A stretch of DNA of 15,252 nt. Source: Enterovirga sp. (GTDB lineage: Bacteria > Pseudomonadota > Alphaproteobacteria > Rhizobiales > Beijerinckiaceae). The stretch is taken from the NCBI GenBank assembly GCA_028290385.1, contig JAQGJZ010000481.1, forward strand, positions 1 to 15,252. The letters run 5' to 3'. Shown piece after piece: positions 8,048 to 15,139 of the stretch (the stretch's first letter is position 1; each line of letters starts with the position of its first letter). Below the pieces are notes generated by a model. That model ran no database searches. It was not told where the DNA came from and worked only from the letters and a program-made list of their open reading frames with translations. Made by a program: the position numbers and the translations under genes.

Positions 8048-8072
8048 GGACGGCGCCCTGACGGCGCCGTCC
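8048..8072 (-). terminator. Strong hairpin between fabB and fabI
   Basis: A perfect 10-bp stem GGACGGCGCC-N5-GGCGCCGTCC lies 19 bases past the fabB stop and 33 bases before the fabI start. On the minus strand it is followed by TGCCTGTATG, without a T-run. It may be a partial terminator or an RNA-stabilising element that sets the fabB to fabI ratio. Confidence 0.45.
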
Positions 8073-8090
8073 CGGAGCGAAGGTCGGCCC

Positions 8091-9314
8091 TCACGCGTCG
8101 ACGTGTTTCATGACGATCGTCGCGTTGGTGCCGCCAAAGCCGAACGAGTTCGACATGACGCAGCCGAGCTTCGCATCGTCCACGCGGCGGCGCACGATCG
8201 GCATGTCGGCGAAGGCCGGGTCGATCTCGTCGATATGCGCGCTTTCGGCGATGAAGCCGTTGTTCATCATCAGAAGCGAGTAGATCGCCTCCTGGACGCC
8301 GGTCGCGCCGAGGGAGTGGCCGGTCAGCGACTTGGTGGCCGAGATGGGCGGGCAGCTGTCCGGGCCGCCGAACACCTCGCGGATCGCTTCGATTTCCTTC
8401 TCGTCGCCCACCGGCGTCGAGGTGGCGTGCGGGTTGATGTAATCGACCTTCGGCCCGACGCCCTGAAGCGCCATGCGCATGCAGCGCACGGCGCCCTCGC
8501 CGGACGGCGCGACCATGTCGTGACCGTCCGAGGTCGCGCCGTAGCCGGCGATCTCGCCATAGATGCGCGCGCCGCGCGCCTTTGCGTGCTCGAGCTCCTC
8601 GAGAACGAGGACGCCGGCGCCGCCCGCGATCACAAAGCCGTCGCGATTCTTGTCGTAGGCGCGCGAGGCGCGCTGGGGCGTGTCGTTGTACTTGGTCGAC
8701 ATCGCGCCCATCGCGTCGAACAGGACGGAGAGCGTCCAGTCGAGCTCCTCCGAACCGCCCGCGAAGATGATGTCCTGTCGGCCGGCCTGGATCGTCTCGT
8801 ACGCGTTGCCGATGCAATGGTTCGAGGTCGCGCAGGCGGAGGAGATCGAATAGTTCACGCCGCGGATCTTGAACCAGGTCGCGAGCGTCGCCGAGGACGT
8901 GGACGACATCGCCTTCGGCACCGCGAACGGTCCGATCCGCTTCGGGCCCTTTGAGCGCGCGATGTCGGCAGCCTCAACCACCGTGCGGGTCGAGGGGCCG
9001 CCCGACCCCATGATGATGCCGGTGCGATCGTTCGAGACGTCGCCGGCTTCGAGCCCGGCGTTCAGGATGGCCTGGTCCATGGCCACGTGATTCCAGGCCG
9101 TGCCGCCGCCATGGAAGCGCATGGCGCGCCGGTCCACGACCTCCTCAGCCTTCAGGGTCGGGGCACCGTGGACCTGACAGCGGAAGCCGAGCTGGCCGTA
9201 TTCCTCGGCCCGTGTGATTCCCGACCTCGCTTCACGCAGGGAGGCGAGAACTTCCTGGGTATTGTTCCCGATGGACGAGACGATGCCCATCCCGGTGACG
9301 ACGACGCGCCGCAT
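8091..9314 (-). CDS. fabB: 3-oxoacyl-[acyl-carrier-protein] synthase I (FabB)
   Basis: A 407-residue thiolase-fold ketoacyl-ACP synthase that elongates acyl-ACPs with malonyl-ACP, including the cis-3-decenoyl-ACP made by FabA. The catalytic Cys-His-His set is complete: C161 in SSACATS, H296 in NPHATSTP, H333 in [10 protein letters not shown], with the conserved K328. The C-terminal GFGGTNA is present (392-398). I use ATG at 9314 ([16 protein letters not shown]), which has AGGAG seven bases upstream, instead of an in-frame start at 9353. Position directly after fabA identifies it as FabB, the unsaturated fatty acid enzyme, in preference to FabF. It is separated from fabA by 81 bases. Confidence 0.96.
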   Translation of the reverse strand: MRRVVVTGMGIVSSIGNNTQEVLASLREARSGITRAEEYGQLGFRCQVHGAPTLKAEEVVDRRAMRFHGGGTAWNHVAMDQAILNAGLEAGDVSNDRTGIIMGSGGPSTRTVVEAADIARSKGPKRIGPFAVPKAMSSTSSATLATWFKIRGVNYSISSACATSNHCIGNAYETIQAGRQDIIFAGGSEELDWTLSVLFDAMGAMSTKYNDTPQRASRAYDKNRDGFVIAGGAGVLVLEELEHAKARGARIYGEIAGYGATSDGHDMVAPSGEGAVRCMRMALQGVGPKVDYINPHATSTPVGDEKEIEAIREVFGGPDSCPPISATKSLTGHSLGATGVQEAIYSLLMMNNGFIAESAHIDEIDPAFADMPIVRRRVDDAKLGCVMSNSFGFGGTNATIVMKHVDA

Positions 9315-9377
9315 TGCGCACTCCTGAGGCCCGACTCGGCCGGCTTGGCTCACCTAAGCGCGCCGGCTCATCTTCTC

Positions 9378-9396
9378 AACGCGTTCTCGACGCGTT
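9378..9396 (-). repeat. Inverted repeat at the end of fabA
   Basis: AACGCGT-N5-ACGCGTT is a perfect 7-bp inverted repeat that touches the fabA stop codon (9398-9396). The stem is moderately stable and no T-run follows, so read-through into fabB is expected; it could affect mRNA processing. Confidence 0.25.
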
Positions 9397-9920
9397 CAGC
9401 CGCCCGCCGGCGCGAGCTCCGGCTTGAAGAGGCCCACCCTGAGGTCCTTTGCCTCGTAGATCCGGCGCCCGTCCGCCTCGAGCCAGCCATCCGCGATGCC
9501 GAGGACGAGCTTTGACTTGAAGACGCGTTTGAACTCGACGCCGTAGACGACCTTCTTCACGCTCGGCAGCACCTGATCGGCGAACTTCACCTCGCCGACA
9601 CCCAGCGCCCGGCCGCGACCGGGCAGCTCCAGCCAGCCGAGGAAGAAGCCGACCAGCTGCCAGAGCGCATCGACCCCGAGGCAGCCGGGCATGACCGGAT
9701 CGCCCTTGAAGTGGCAGGGGAAGAACCAGAGGTCCGGCCTGACGTCGAGCTCTGCCCGCACGAAGCCCTTGCCGTTCGCGCCGCCGCTTTCCGAGATCTC
9801 CGTGATGCGATCGAACATCAGCATCGGCGGGAGTGGGAGCTGCGCATTGCCCGGGCCGAACAATTCGCCCCGCCCGCAAGCAAGAAGCTCCTCGTAGCTG
9901 TAGCTCGACTGACCCCTCAT
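9396..9920 (-). CDS. fabA: 3-hydroxydecanoyl-[ACP] dehydratase/isomerase FabA
   Basis: A 174-residue hot-dog-fold enzyme that dehydrates 3-hydroxydecanoyl-ACP and isomerises trans-2- to cis-3-decenoyl-ACP, the branch point of anaerobic unsaturated fatty acid synthesis. The catalytic His and Asp are at the canonical positions: H70 in [13 protein letters not shown] and D84 in [17 protein letters not shown] (33-40) and the C-terminal [13 protein letters not shown] (152-164) are also typical. The start is ATG at 9920. It heads the fabA-fabB-fabI run and is divergent from irr across 183 bases. An inverted repeat at 9987-10012 is a candidate regulatory site, but no convincing -35/-10 pair was found for fabA itself. 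Confidence 0.97.
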   Translation of the reverse strand: MRGQSSYSYEELLACGRGELFGPGNAQLPLPPMLMFDRITEISESGGANGKGFVRAELDVRPDLWFFPCHFKGDPVMPGCLGVDALWQLVGFFLGWLELPGRGRALGVGEVKFADQVLPSVKKVVYGVEFKRVFKSKLVLGIADGWLEADGRRIYEAKDLRVGLFKPELAPAGG

Positions 9921-9986
9921 CCCGCTCGTGCGCTCCCAGATCGGCGCCCGTGCGCCCTGTCGCGGCGGGTCGTTAGCACATGGGGC

Positions 9987-10012
9987 GGGGCCGTGATAGG
10001 CGGCACGGTCCC
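9987..10012. promoter_or_regulatory. Inverted repeat between fabA and irr, possible operator
   Basis: GGGGCCGTG-N8-CACGGTCCC is a 9-bp inverted repeat with one mismatched pair, centred about 80 bases upstream of fabA and about 100 bases before the irr start. Its size and place in a divergent promoter region fit a dimeric regulator's site. The regulator is unknown, and the GC-rich setting makes chance repeats fairly common. Confidence 0.3.
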
Positions 10013-10042
10013 GCTCGGCGCAGGGCTAAGACCCCCCAAATC

Positions 10043-10071
10043 TTGCGATAAGGGTTGGCGGCCTATATAGA
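10043..10071 (+). promoter_or_regulatory. Sigma70-like promoter of irr
   Basis: TTGCGA (10043-10048), a 17-base spacer and TATAGA (10066-10071) form a good vegetative promoter in otherwise GC-rich DNA. Transcription would begin near 10078-10079. This makes the upstream in-frame GTG at 10077 unusable and supports ATG 10104 as the irr start. Confidence 0.6.
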
Positions 10072-10103
10072 TCGCAGTGACTTCCCGAGACCGCCCGAGA
10101 GAC

Positions 10104-10577
10104 ATGATCGAGCTCCGCCCGAACGCGCCCCGCGACAGCGCGGCCCACGAGATGCTGGCGCGCCGCGGCTGCCCGGTTTCGGACCTGAAGGACAAGCTGC
10201 GCCACGTTGGCCTGCGCCCGACCCGGCAGCGGATCTCGCTCGGCTGGCTGCTGTTCGCCAAGGGCGACCGGCATATCACGGCCGAAATGCTGTACGAGGA
10301 GGCGATGCGGGCCCGCGTGCCGGTGTCGTTGGCCACGGTCTACAACACGCTGCACCAGTTCACGGAAGCGGGCCTGCTGCGCCAGCTCGCGGTCGATGGG
10401 TCCAAGTCCTATTTCGACACCAACACGACCGAGCACCACCACTTCTTCGTCGAGGGCGACGAGCAGCTGATCGACGTCCCGGCGGACATCGCGGTTGGTG
10501 ACCTGCCCGCCGCGCCCGAGGGCATGGAAATCGCCCGCGTCGACGTTATCGTCCGCCTGCGCCGCAAGGGGCGCTGA
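10104..10577 (+). CDS. irr: Iron response transcriptional regulator Irr (Fur family)
   Basis: A 157-residue Fur-superfamily DNA-binding protein. In Hyphomicrobiales Irr represses or activates iron and haem genes when iron is low and is inactivated through haem. The winged-helix part includes GLRPTRQRISLGWLLFAKGDRHITAEMLYEE and PVSLATVYNTL (recognition helix). The haem-responsive histidine cluster HHH lies in TTEHHHFF. A Cys-Pro pair (C23-P24, RGCPVSDL) stands where rhizobial Irr has its N-terminal haem regulatory motif. The start is ATG at 10104, with GAGAG just upstream and the promoter at 10043-10071 placing the transcript start after the alternative GTG at 10077. It is divergent from fabA, as in other rhizobia, and convergent with the SH3 gene. 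Confidence 0.95.
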   Translation: MIELRPNAPRDSAAHEMLARRGCPVSDLKDKLRHVGLRPTRQRISLGWLLFAKGDRHITAEMLYEEAMRARVPVSLATVYNTLHQFTEAGLLRQLAVDGSKSYFDTNTTEHHHFFVEGDEQLIDVPADIAVGDLPAAPEGMEIARVDVIVRLRRKGR

Positions 10578-10597
10578 TCGGCGTTCGCAGACGGGAC

Positions 10598-10620
10598 GGC
10601 GGGCGCTTTCGCGCCCTGCC
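10598..10620. terminator. Hairpin between convergent irr and SH3-protein genes
   Basis: GGC-GGGCGC-TTTC-GCGCCC-T-GCC forms a 6-bp perfect inner stem plus a 3-bp outer stem with one bulged base, placed between the two convergent stop codons. It can serve both strands; no U-tract is seen on either side. Confidence 0.45.
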
Positions 10621-10628
10621 CCTTCGGG

Positions 10629-11189
10629 TTACTCCACCCGCTCGTTCGGATACACGCCCCACAGGCGCTCCTGCTTGATGAAGCCGGAGATGTCGCGCCC
10701 GGGCTGCGCGATCGAGACCCGGCACCAGCCGTCCTTGCAAGCCTTGACGCTGGTGATGACGTTCGGCTGCAGCTGAGCGACCACGTTCCCCTTCTCGTCC
10801 TGGCGATCAAACAGCGCCAGCGGCTCCGAGCCGGTCTTGGCCCAGGGCATCACGAGCGCGGTCCTGCGCCCGGACAGGAGCGAGTGGAGCACCCAGCCTT
10901 CGGTGCCGGTGGCGTCACGGATGCGGCGCCATGTCTCAAACTCGGCCGTGATCTCGACCGGCAGGCCGGCCCGCTGGAACACCCAGGCCGTCCGGTGGTC
11001 CTTGGACGGGCCCTCGCGCAGGTTCACGCGGTCCGTCTTGAGGCTGACATAACGCGGGATCGGGAGGCCGGACACCTTGCCGGGCGGGCCTTCCGCAACG
11101 GCGCGGGCGGGCTGGACGGAGCTCATGAACCCCGCGGCGATCAGCACCGCCGGAAGGAGTCCCTTGAGCATCGGACGGAATGTGGTCAT
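10629..11189 (-). CDS. Secreted SH3-domain protein (SH3_4 type)
   Basis: A 186-residue exported protein of unknown specific role. It has a signal peptide with hydrophobic core LLPAVLIAAGFM (11-22) and likely cleavage after ARA (28-30). Two bacterial SH3-like domains of the SH3_4 (PF06347) kind follow. The first, at about 46-105, has the signature DRVNLREGPSKDHRTAWVF and GTEGWVLHSLLSGRRT; the second, at about 110-178, includes CKDGWCRV (C151, C156, possibly a disulfide in the periplasm) and ISGFIKQERLWGVYP. Such proteins are common in Hyphomicrobiales and may bind cell-wall peptides. I use ATG at 11189 because it starts just before the signal peptide; in-frame sequence upstream is unlike a secreted N-terminus. 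It is divergent from the dehydrogenase gene and convergent with irr. Confidence 0.88.
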   Translation of the reverse strand: MTTFRPMLKGLLPAVLIAAGFMSSVQPARAVAEGPPGKVSGLPIPRYVSLKTDRVNLREGPSKDHRTAWVFQRAGLPVEITAEFETWRRIRDATGTEGWVLHSLLSGRRTALVMPWAKTGSEPLALFDRQDEKGNVVAQLQPNVITSVKACKDGWCRVSIAQPGRDISGFIKQERLWGVYPNERVE

Positions 11190-11275
11190 GAGCGGCTCGC
11201 GCGGTCGATTGTCTTCGCCCGGGCCTCTGCTAGACAGGCCGGCTCTAGGAAGGCCCGGCTGCCGCCAACGGCGGC

Positions 11276-11303
11276 TTGCCGATATCAATCGCCCGACTAG
11301 GGT
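11276..11303 (+). promoter_or_regulatory. Possible promoter of the 2-hydroxyacid dehydrogenase gene
   Basis: TTGCCG (11276-11281), a 16-base spacer and TAGGGT (11298-11303) give a moderate sigma70-like match 45 bases before the ATG at 11348. A hairpin GGCGC-N5-GCGCC (11307-11321) would fall at the start of the transcript. Confidence 0.28.
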
Positions 11304-11347
11304 TAAGGCGCGGTAAGCGCCGCGTTCACGGGGGTTAGCACAGGTCC

Positions 11348-12349
11348 ATGACGCCGTCGCGCAAGAGACCAGTCGTCGTCGTCACACGCCGGCTTCCCCA
11401 TGCGGTCGAGACCCGCATGCGCGAGCTCTTCGATACCCGTCTCAACATCGACGATAAGCCGATGGAGCCGGCGGAGCTCGTGGCGGCCGTACAGACCGCG
11501 GACGTCCTCGTCCCGACGGTCACCGACCAGATCAACGCATCCGTTCTCGCCCAGGCCGGGCCGAACCTGCGGCTGATCGCCAATTTCGGCAACGGCGTCG
11601 ATCACATCGACGTCCAGGCCGCGCTGGCCCGCGGCATCACGGTGACGAACACGCCGGGCGTGCTGACGGAAGACACCGCCGACATGACGATGGGGCTGAT
11701 CCTCGCCGTCGCGCGCAGGCTCGCCGAGGGCGCCCGCATCATTCCGGAAGACGAATGGGTCGGCTGGTCGCCGACCTGGATGCTCGGCCGCCGGATCACG
11801 GGCAAGCGCCTCGGCATCGTCGGCATGGGTCGCATCGGCCAGGCCCTCGCCCGCCGCGCCAAGGCCTTCGGCCTCTCGATCCACTACCATAACCGCCGCA
11901 AGGTGGCCGCGCAGATCGAGGAAGAGCTCGAGGCAACCTACTGGGATTCGCTCGACCAGATGCTGGCCCGCATGGACATCGTCTCGGTCAATTGCCCGCA
12001 TACGCCCGCGACCTACCACCTCCTCTCGGCGCGGCGTCTCAAGCTGATGCGCCCGCACGCCGTGATCGTGAACACGGCCCGCGGCGAGATCATCGACGAA
12101 ACCGCCCTCGCCCGGATGGTGGAAGCCGGGGAACTGGCCGGCGCCGGCCTGGACGTGTTCGAGCACGAGCCGACCGTGAACCCGCGCCTGGTGAAACTCG
12201 CCAAGCAGGGCAAGATCCTTCTCCTGCCGCATATGGGCTCCGCCACGGAGGAAAGCCGGATCGACATGGGCGAGAAAGTGATCGTGAACGTGCGGACCTT
12301 CATGGACGGGCATCGCCCACCGGACCGCGTGCTCCCGAGCATGCTCTGA
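11348..12349 (+). CDS. D-2-hydroxyacid dehydrogenase (glyoxylate reductase / D-glycerate dehydrogenase type)
   Basis: A 333-residue NAD(P)-dependent enzyme that interconverts 2-ketoacids such as glyoxylate or hydroxypyruvate and D-2-hydroxyacids. It has the usual two Rossmann-like domains. The substrate-domain motif is NFGNGVDHIDV (79-89). The cofactor loop is G159-M-G161-R-I-G164. The catalytic triad is R245 (NTARGEIID), E274 (DVFEHEP) and H295 (LLPHMGSAT). An Asn-Arg-Arg (182-184) after the second strand of the cofactor domain favours NADP over NAD. Length and motifs fit the GyaR/GhrB group; the exact substrate cannot be read from sequence. The start is ATG at 11348. It is a single-gene unit with a strong hairpin directly after its stop. 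Confidence 0.92.
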   Translation: MTPSRKRPVVVVTRRLPHAVETRMRELFDTRLNIDDKPMEPAELVAAVQTADVLVPTVTDQINASVLAQAGPNLRLIANFGNGVDHIDVQAALARGITVTNTPGVLTEDTADMTMGLILAVARRLAEGARIIPEDEWVGWSPTWMLGRRITGKRLGIVGMGRIGQALARRAKAFGLSIHYHNRRKVAAQIEEELEATYWDSLDQMLARMDIVSVNCPHTPATYHLLSARRLKLMRPHAVIVNTARGEIIDETALARMVEAGELAGAGLDVFEHEPTVNPRLVKLAKQGKILLLPHMGSATEESRIDMGEKVIVNVRTFMDGHRPPDRVLPSML

Positions 12350-12355
12350 AGCTTC

Positions 12356-12374
12356 GGCCGGCGAGACGCCGGCC
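12356..12374. terminator. Hairpin between convergent dehydrogenase and GNAT genes
   Basis: A perfect 8-bp stem GGCCGGCG-AGA-CGCCGGCC starts seven bases after the dehydrogenase stop and seven bases before the GNAT stop on the other strand. It is a likely two-way terminator, though without a clear T-run. Confidence 0.55.
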
Positions 12375-12380
12375 AGCCGG

Positions 12381-12875
12381 CTACCTGGCAGCAGCCCGTG
12401 CGCCCAGCGTCTTCTCGTAGCGCCAGGCCGCGCCGCCATCCTCGTAATAGTCGGGCACGACCGCAATCCGATCGTAGCCCGCGCTCTCGTAGAGCCGGCG
12501 AGCGGCGGCATTGTCCGCCCTCACCTCCAGCCGGATTCGGGTCCGACCAGCCTCTCCTGCGGCCGCCTCCGCGGCTTCGACCAGCCGCCGTCCCAGCCCG
12601 CCGCCATGGGATCCGGGCATGACGGCGACCGAGGTCAGCCAGCCGAGGTCGGACCCACGGCGGATCTGAACGAGCACATAGCCCACCACGGCCCCGTCCG
12701 GGGCCGCCGCCACGCGGGCGAGAATGGTGGGCGAGTTGATCGCATGCCGAAGGGCGCGGCGGTCCAGGCGATCCGTCGCGAAGGCGGCGTTCTCGATGGC
12801 CACAAGCGCCGGGAGATCCTCCAGGGCGGCTGGACGGATCTCGGCTTCGGCCCGGGCGGGTGGCCCGCGCCTCAA
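12381..12875 (-). CDS. GNAT family N-acetyltransferase
   Basis: A 164-residue single-domain GNAT protein, RimI-like. Visible elements are IRPAALEDLPALVAIENAAF (13-32, first strand and helix), the strand LGWLTSVAVMPG with the acetyl-CoA loop HGGGLG (90-95), LEVRADNAAARRLYESAGY (116-134) and DYYEDGGAAWRYEK (142-155). The loop begins with His where R or Q is usual. The only suitable start is TTG at 12875, which overlaps the opgG stop as TTGA; later GTG codons would remove the first strand. Similar domains occur alone or next to C39-type peptidases and may act on small molecules or peptides, so no substrate is assigned. Coupling to opgG suggests co-expression. Confidence 0.85.
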   Translation of the reverse strand: MRRGPPARAEAEIRPAALEDLPALVAIENAAFATDRLDRRALRHAINSPTILARVAAAPDGAVVGYVLVQIRRGSDLGWLTSVAVMPGSHGGGLGRRLVEAAEAAAGEAGRTRIRLEVRADNAAARRLYESAGYDRIAVVPDYYEDGGAAWRYEKTLGARAAAR

Positions 12876-14440
12876 CTGGCCGTCCAGCGATACGTCCAGG
12901 TCTCCGTCAGGGCCTTGTCGCCCGAGCGCAGATAGGCCCGCAGATCGGCCGATTGCCCGGGCTCGAGCTTCAGGTCGATCGCGGCCCGAAAACCGCCCGT
13001 ATGCTCGTTCGGAACCACGAAGGTGCCGACGATCTGCCCGGCCGACATCGAGGGCACGACCTGAACCAGGGCGGGATCCGACAGGTAGTAGGACAGATTG
13101 CCGCCGGCGAAATCGACCAGGAAGCGCCGCACCGTCCGGTCCGCCGGGTCGGCGGAGCCGCTCGCTCGCGCGGGCGCCTGATAGGTGCTGATGACCTTGC
13201 CGCCCGGATGCATGCCCTCGCCGGAGCCGACCGACCGGATGCGGTAGCCGTACGTGACCTCCTGGCCGGGCTCGACCGGCTGCCGCGGCATCCAATACGC
13301 GACCACGTTGTCGTGGACCTCGGCCGCCGTCGGGATCTCGACGAGTTCGATCCGCCCGTCGCCCCAGTTGCCGGTCGGCTCGACCCAGTAGCTCGGCCGC
13401 ATGTGATAATGCGCCTCGAGATCCTGGTAATTGTCGAAGTTGCGGTCGCGCTGCATGAGGCCGAAACCGCGAGGGTTGTTATCCGTAAAAGCCTGGATGG
13501 TCTTGGTGGCCGGGTTGCGGATCGGCCGCCAGATCCATTCCCCGGTGCCGGAATGGATGAGAAGCCCATCGGAATCGTGGACCTCCAGGCGGAAATCATC
13601 GCCTGTCCGGCGCTCGTTCTCGCCCGAGTAGTACATGGAGGTCAGCGGCGCGAGCCCGACACCCTGAATCTGCCTGCGCGGGAACAGCGTCACGGCGACG
13701 TCGACCACGGTCTCCGTCCCCGGGTAGATGTCGAACCGGTAGGCGCCCGAGACGGAGCGGCTGTCGAGCAGCGCAAGCACCGTGATGCGCTCCGCCCCAG
13801 CCGGCGGGATCTCGATCCAGAACTCGCGGAAGACCGGGAACTCCTCCGGCTCGTCCCGACCCGCGACGTTGATGGCGAGCCCGCGGGCCGACAGCCCATA
13901 GCGCTGGTCGCGGCCGAGAAACCGGAAGTAGCTGGCCCCGAGAAACGCGACGAGCTCGTCGAAGACCTTGGGGTTGTTCAGCAGGTTGTGGATGCGGAAA
14001 CCCGCAAATCCGAGGTTCACGGGAAGCTGGCGCTCGATCTTGGTCCGGCCGTACTCGAACAGCTGCGGCTGGTACGGGATCGGGGTCGGCACGCCGTCAC
14101 GGATCACGTTCACGGTGATCGGGCGGTTGTACAGGAACCCAAGGTGGAACAGCTGCAGCCGGAACGGGCTGCCCGTCGAGGCGAGCAGCGCGCGATCCGG
14201 GCGGAAGCGGATGTCGCGGTACGAATCGTAATCGAGGTTCTGCAGCGGCTCCGGCAGGGGCGGCACCGTCGCATCGAACGGCGTGGTCGCGAGGTCGCGT
14301 GCGCGCCGGACCACGTCCTCGAAGCGGAACGGGATCAGCGGCGGCGCGGCACTCTGCTGCGCCATGGCTGCCGGAATGGAGGGCGCCGCCACGGCGGCAG
14401 ACAAGGCGGCGAGCGCGCTGCGGCGCGTAATGTCGGTCAT
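12872..14440 (-). CDS. Glucan biosynthesis protein OpgG/OpgD family, Tat-exported
   Basis: A 522-residue periplasmic protein of the MdoG/OpgG family, now also classed with glycoside hydrolase family 186, whose OpgD member is an endo-beta-1,2-glucanase in E. coli. The N-terminus has a twin-arginine signal (TRRSAL, 5-10; cleavage probably after AMA, 25-27), as in OpgD, while E. coli OpgG uses a Sec signal. The mature part is full length and keeps family motifs such as FRFEDVV, NLDYDSYRDIRFRPDRALL, DNNPRGFGLMQRDRNFDNYQDLEA, YHMRPSYWVEPTGNWGDGRIELVEIP and the C-terminal WTYRW. The start is ATG at 14440 with AGAGC upstream. No opgH glucosyltransferase gene is adjacent: upstream is a divergent DUF2937 gene, downstream a GNAT gene. 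OpgG and OpgD cannot be told apart here. Confidence 0.92.
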   Translation of the reverse strand: MTDITRRSALAALSAAVAAPSIPAAMAQQSAAPPLIPFRFEDVVRRARDLATTPFDATVPPLPEPLQNLDYDSYRDIRFRPDRALLASTGSPFRLQLFHLGFLYNRPITVNVIRDGVPTPIPYQPQLFEYGRTKIERQLPVNLGFAGFRIHNLLNNPKVFDELVAFLGASYFRFLGRDQRYGLSARGLAINVAGRDEPEEFPVFREFWIEIPPAGAERITVLALLDSRSVSGAYRFDIYPGTETVVDVAVTLFPRRQIQGVGLAPLTSMYYSGENERRTGDDFRLEVHDSDGLLIHSGTGEWIWRPIRNPATKTIQAFTDNNPRGFGLMQRDRNFDNYQDLEAHYHMRPSYWVEPTGNWGDGRIELVEIPTAAEVHDNVVAYWMPRQPVEPGQEVTYGYRIRSVGSGEGMHPGGKVISTYQAPARASGSADPADRTVRRFLVDFAGGNLSYYLSDPALVQVVPSMSAGQIVGTFVVPNEHTGGFRAAIDLKLEPGQSADLRAYLRSGDKALTETWTYRWTAS

Positions 14441-14587
14441 GAAGCTCTGGTAGCAGTCGGTTCGGTCGAGCGCACGATCCTGCCTTCTCCGACGTGAGCG
14501 TTCGGTGAACGGCGGGGCTCGCCGGGCGGGCCGCTGGAACCCGGGACCGGCTTTCCGCTTGGTCCGGCAGTGAGAACGGAGACAGGC

Positions 14588-15112
14588 ATGATCGGCCGCA
14601 TCCTGGCCCTCGCGATCGGCCTCTTCGCCGGGCTCGCAGCGTCGCAGGCCCCGGAATTCGCGCAGCAATACCGGCAGCGGATCGGCGGCGCGGTCGACGA
14701 ACTCCGCCGCGTGGTCGGCAGCTTCGACGACAACGCCCGCACCGAGGGGCTTTCGCGTGAGGAGATGATCGCCCGCTTCCGGGGCAATTCCGACCCGGCC
14801 GTCAAGCGTGACGGCGACGACAAGGAGCAGATCGTCGACCGGCTCCGGCGCCTGGAGCGGCAGCAGGCCGAGGTCGCGACGGCCGGCCCCTTCGCGCGCC
14901 TGGTGGTGCTGGCGCGCGGCTTCGACGGCCAGCTGGCCCGCGCGACCTACCTGGATTTCGAGCCGGCCTGGCCGGCCACCAGCGAGGGCCTCGTGATCGG
15001 AGGCGCCGGCTTCCTGGTCGGTTGGCTCGGTTTCGCGGCCCTGTTCAGGGCCTTTGGCCGCCTGCGCCCGAGCCGGTGGCGAAGGCAGCCTCGGCAGCTC
15101 CGCTCCGCCTAG
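14588..15112 (+). CDS. DUF2937 family membrane protein
   Basis: A 174-residue protein matching the DUF2937 family by its opening MIGRILALAIGLFAGLAASQAPEFAQQYRQRIGGAVDELRRVV. It has two likely membrane spans: about 4-25 and a C-terminal glycine-rich one at about 139-162 (GLVIGGAGFLVGWLGFAALF). The loop between them is charged and helical (about 30-120, with DDKEQIVDRLRRLERQQAEVATAGPF) and probably sits on the periplasmic side, because both ends look cytoplasmic; the tail is Arg-rich. The start is ATG at 14588 with GGAG six bases upstream. Function is unknown. It is divergent from opgG across 147 bases and convergent with the probable homospermidine synthase gene. Confidence 0.85.
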   Translation: MIGRILALAIGLFAGLAASQAPEFAQQYRQRIGGAVDELRRVVGSFDDNARTEGLSREEMIARFRGNSDPAVKRDGDDKEQIVDRLRRLERQQAEVATAGPFARLVVLARGFDGQLARATYLDFEPAWPATSEGLVIGGAGFLVGWLGFAALFRAFGRLRPSRWRRQPRQLRSA

Positions 15113-15126
15113 CCGGCGAAGCGGAG
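15103..15126. terminator. Weak hairpin between convergent genes
   Basis: CTCCGC (15103-15108) can pair with GCGGAG (15121-15126) across a 12-base loop, overlapping the DUF2937 stop codon. It is the only candidate stop signal in the 27-base gap; stability is modest. Confidence 0.22.
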
Positions 15127-15139
15127 ACTGTCCGTCGGG

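Noticed and set aside
10077..10103. GTG at 10077 as the irr start, adding nine residues
   Set aside because: It lies at or before the predicted transcription start of the TTGCGA-17-TATAGA promoter and has no Shine-Dalgarno; ATG 10104 has GAGAG upstream.
11261..11275. GCCGCC-AAC-GGCGGC hairpin between the SH3 and dehydrogenase genes
   Set aside because: It is a short repeat in a GC-rich divergent promoter gap and is not placed as a terminator for either gene; chance occurrence is likely.
14536..14560. GGAAC element upstream of the DUF2937 gene as an EcfG-type general stress promoter
   Set aside because: GGAAC is present, but at the required 16-17 base spacing the sequence reads GCTT or CTTG, not CGTT.
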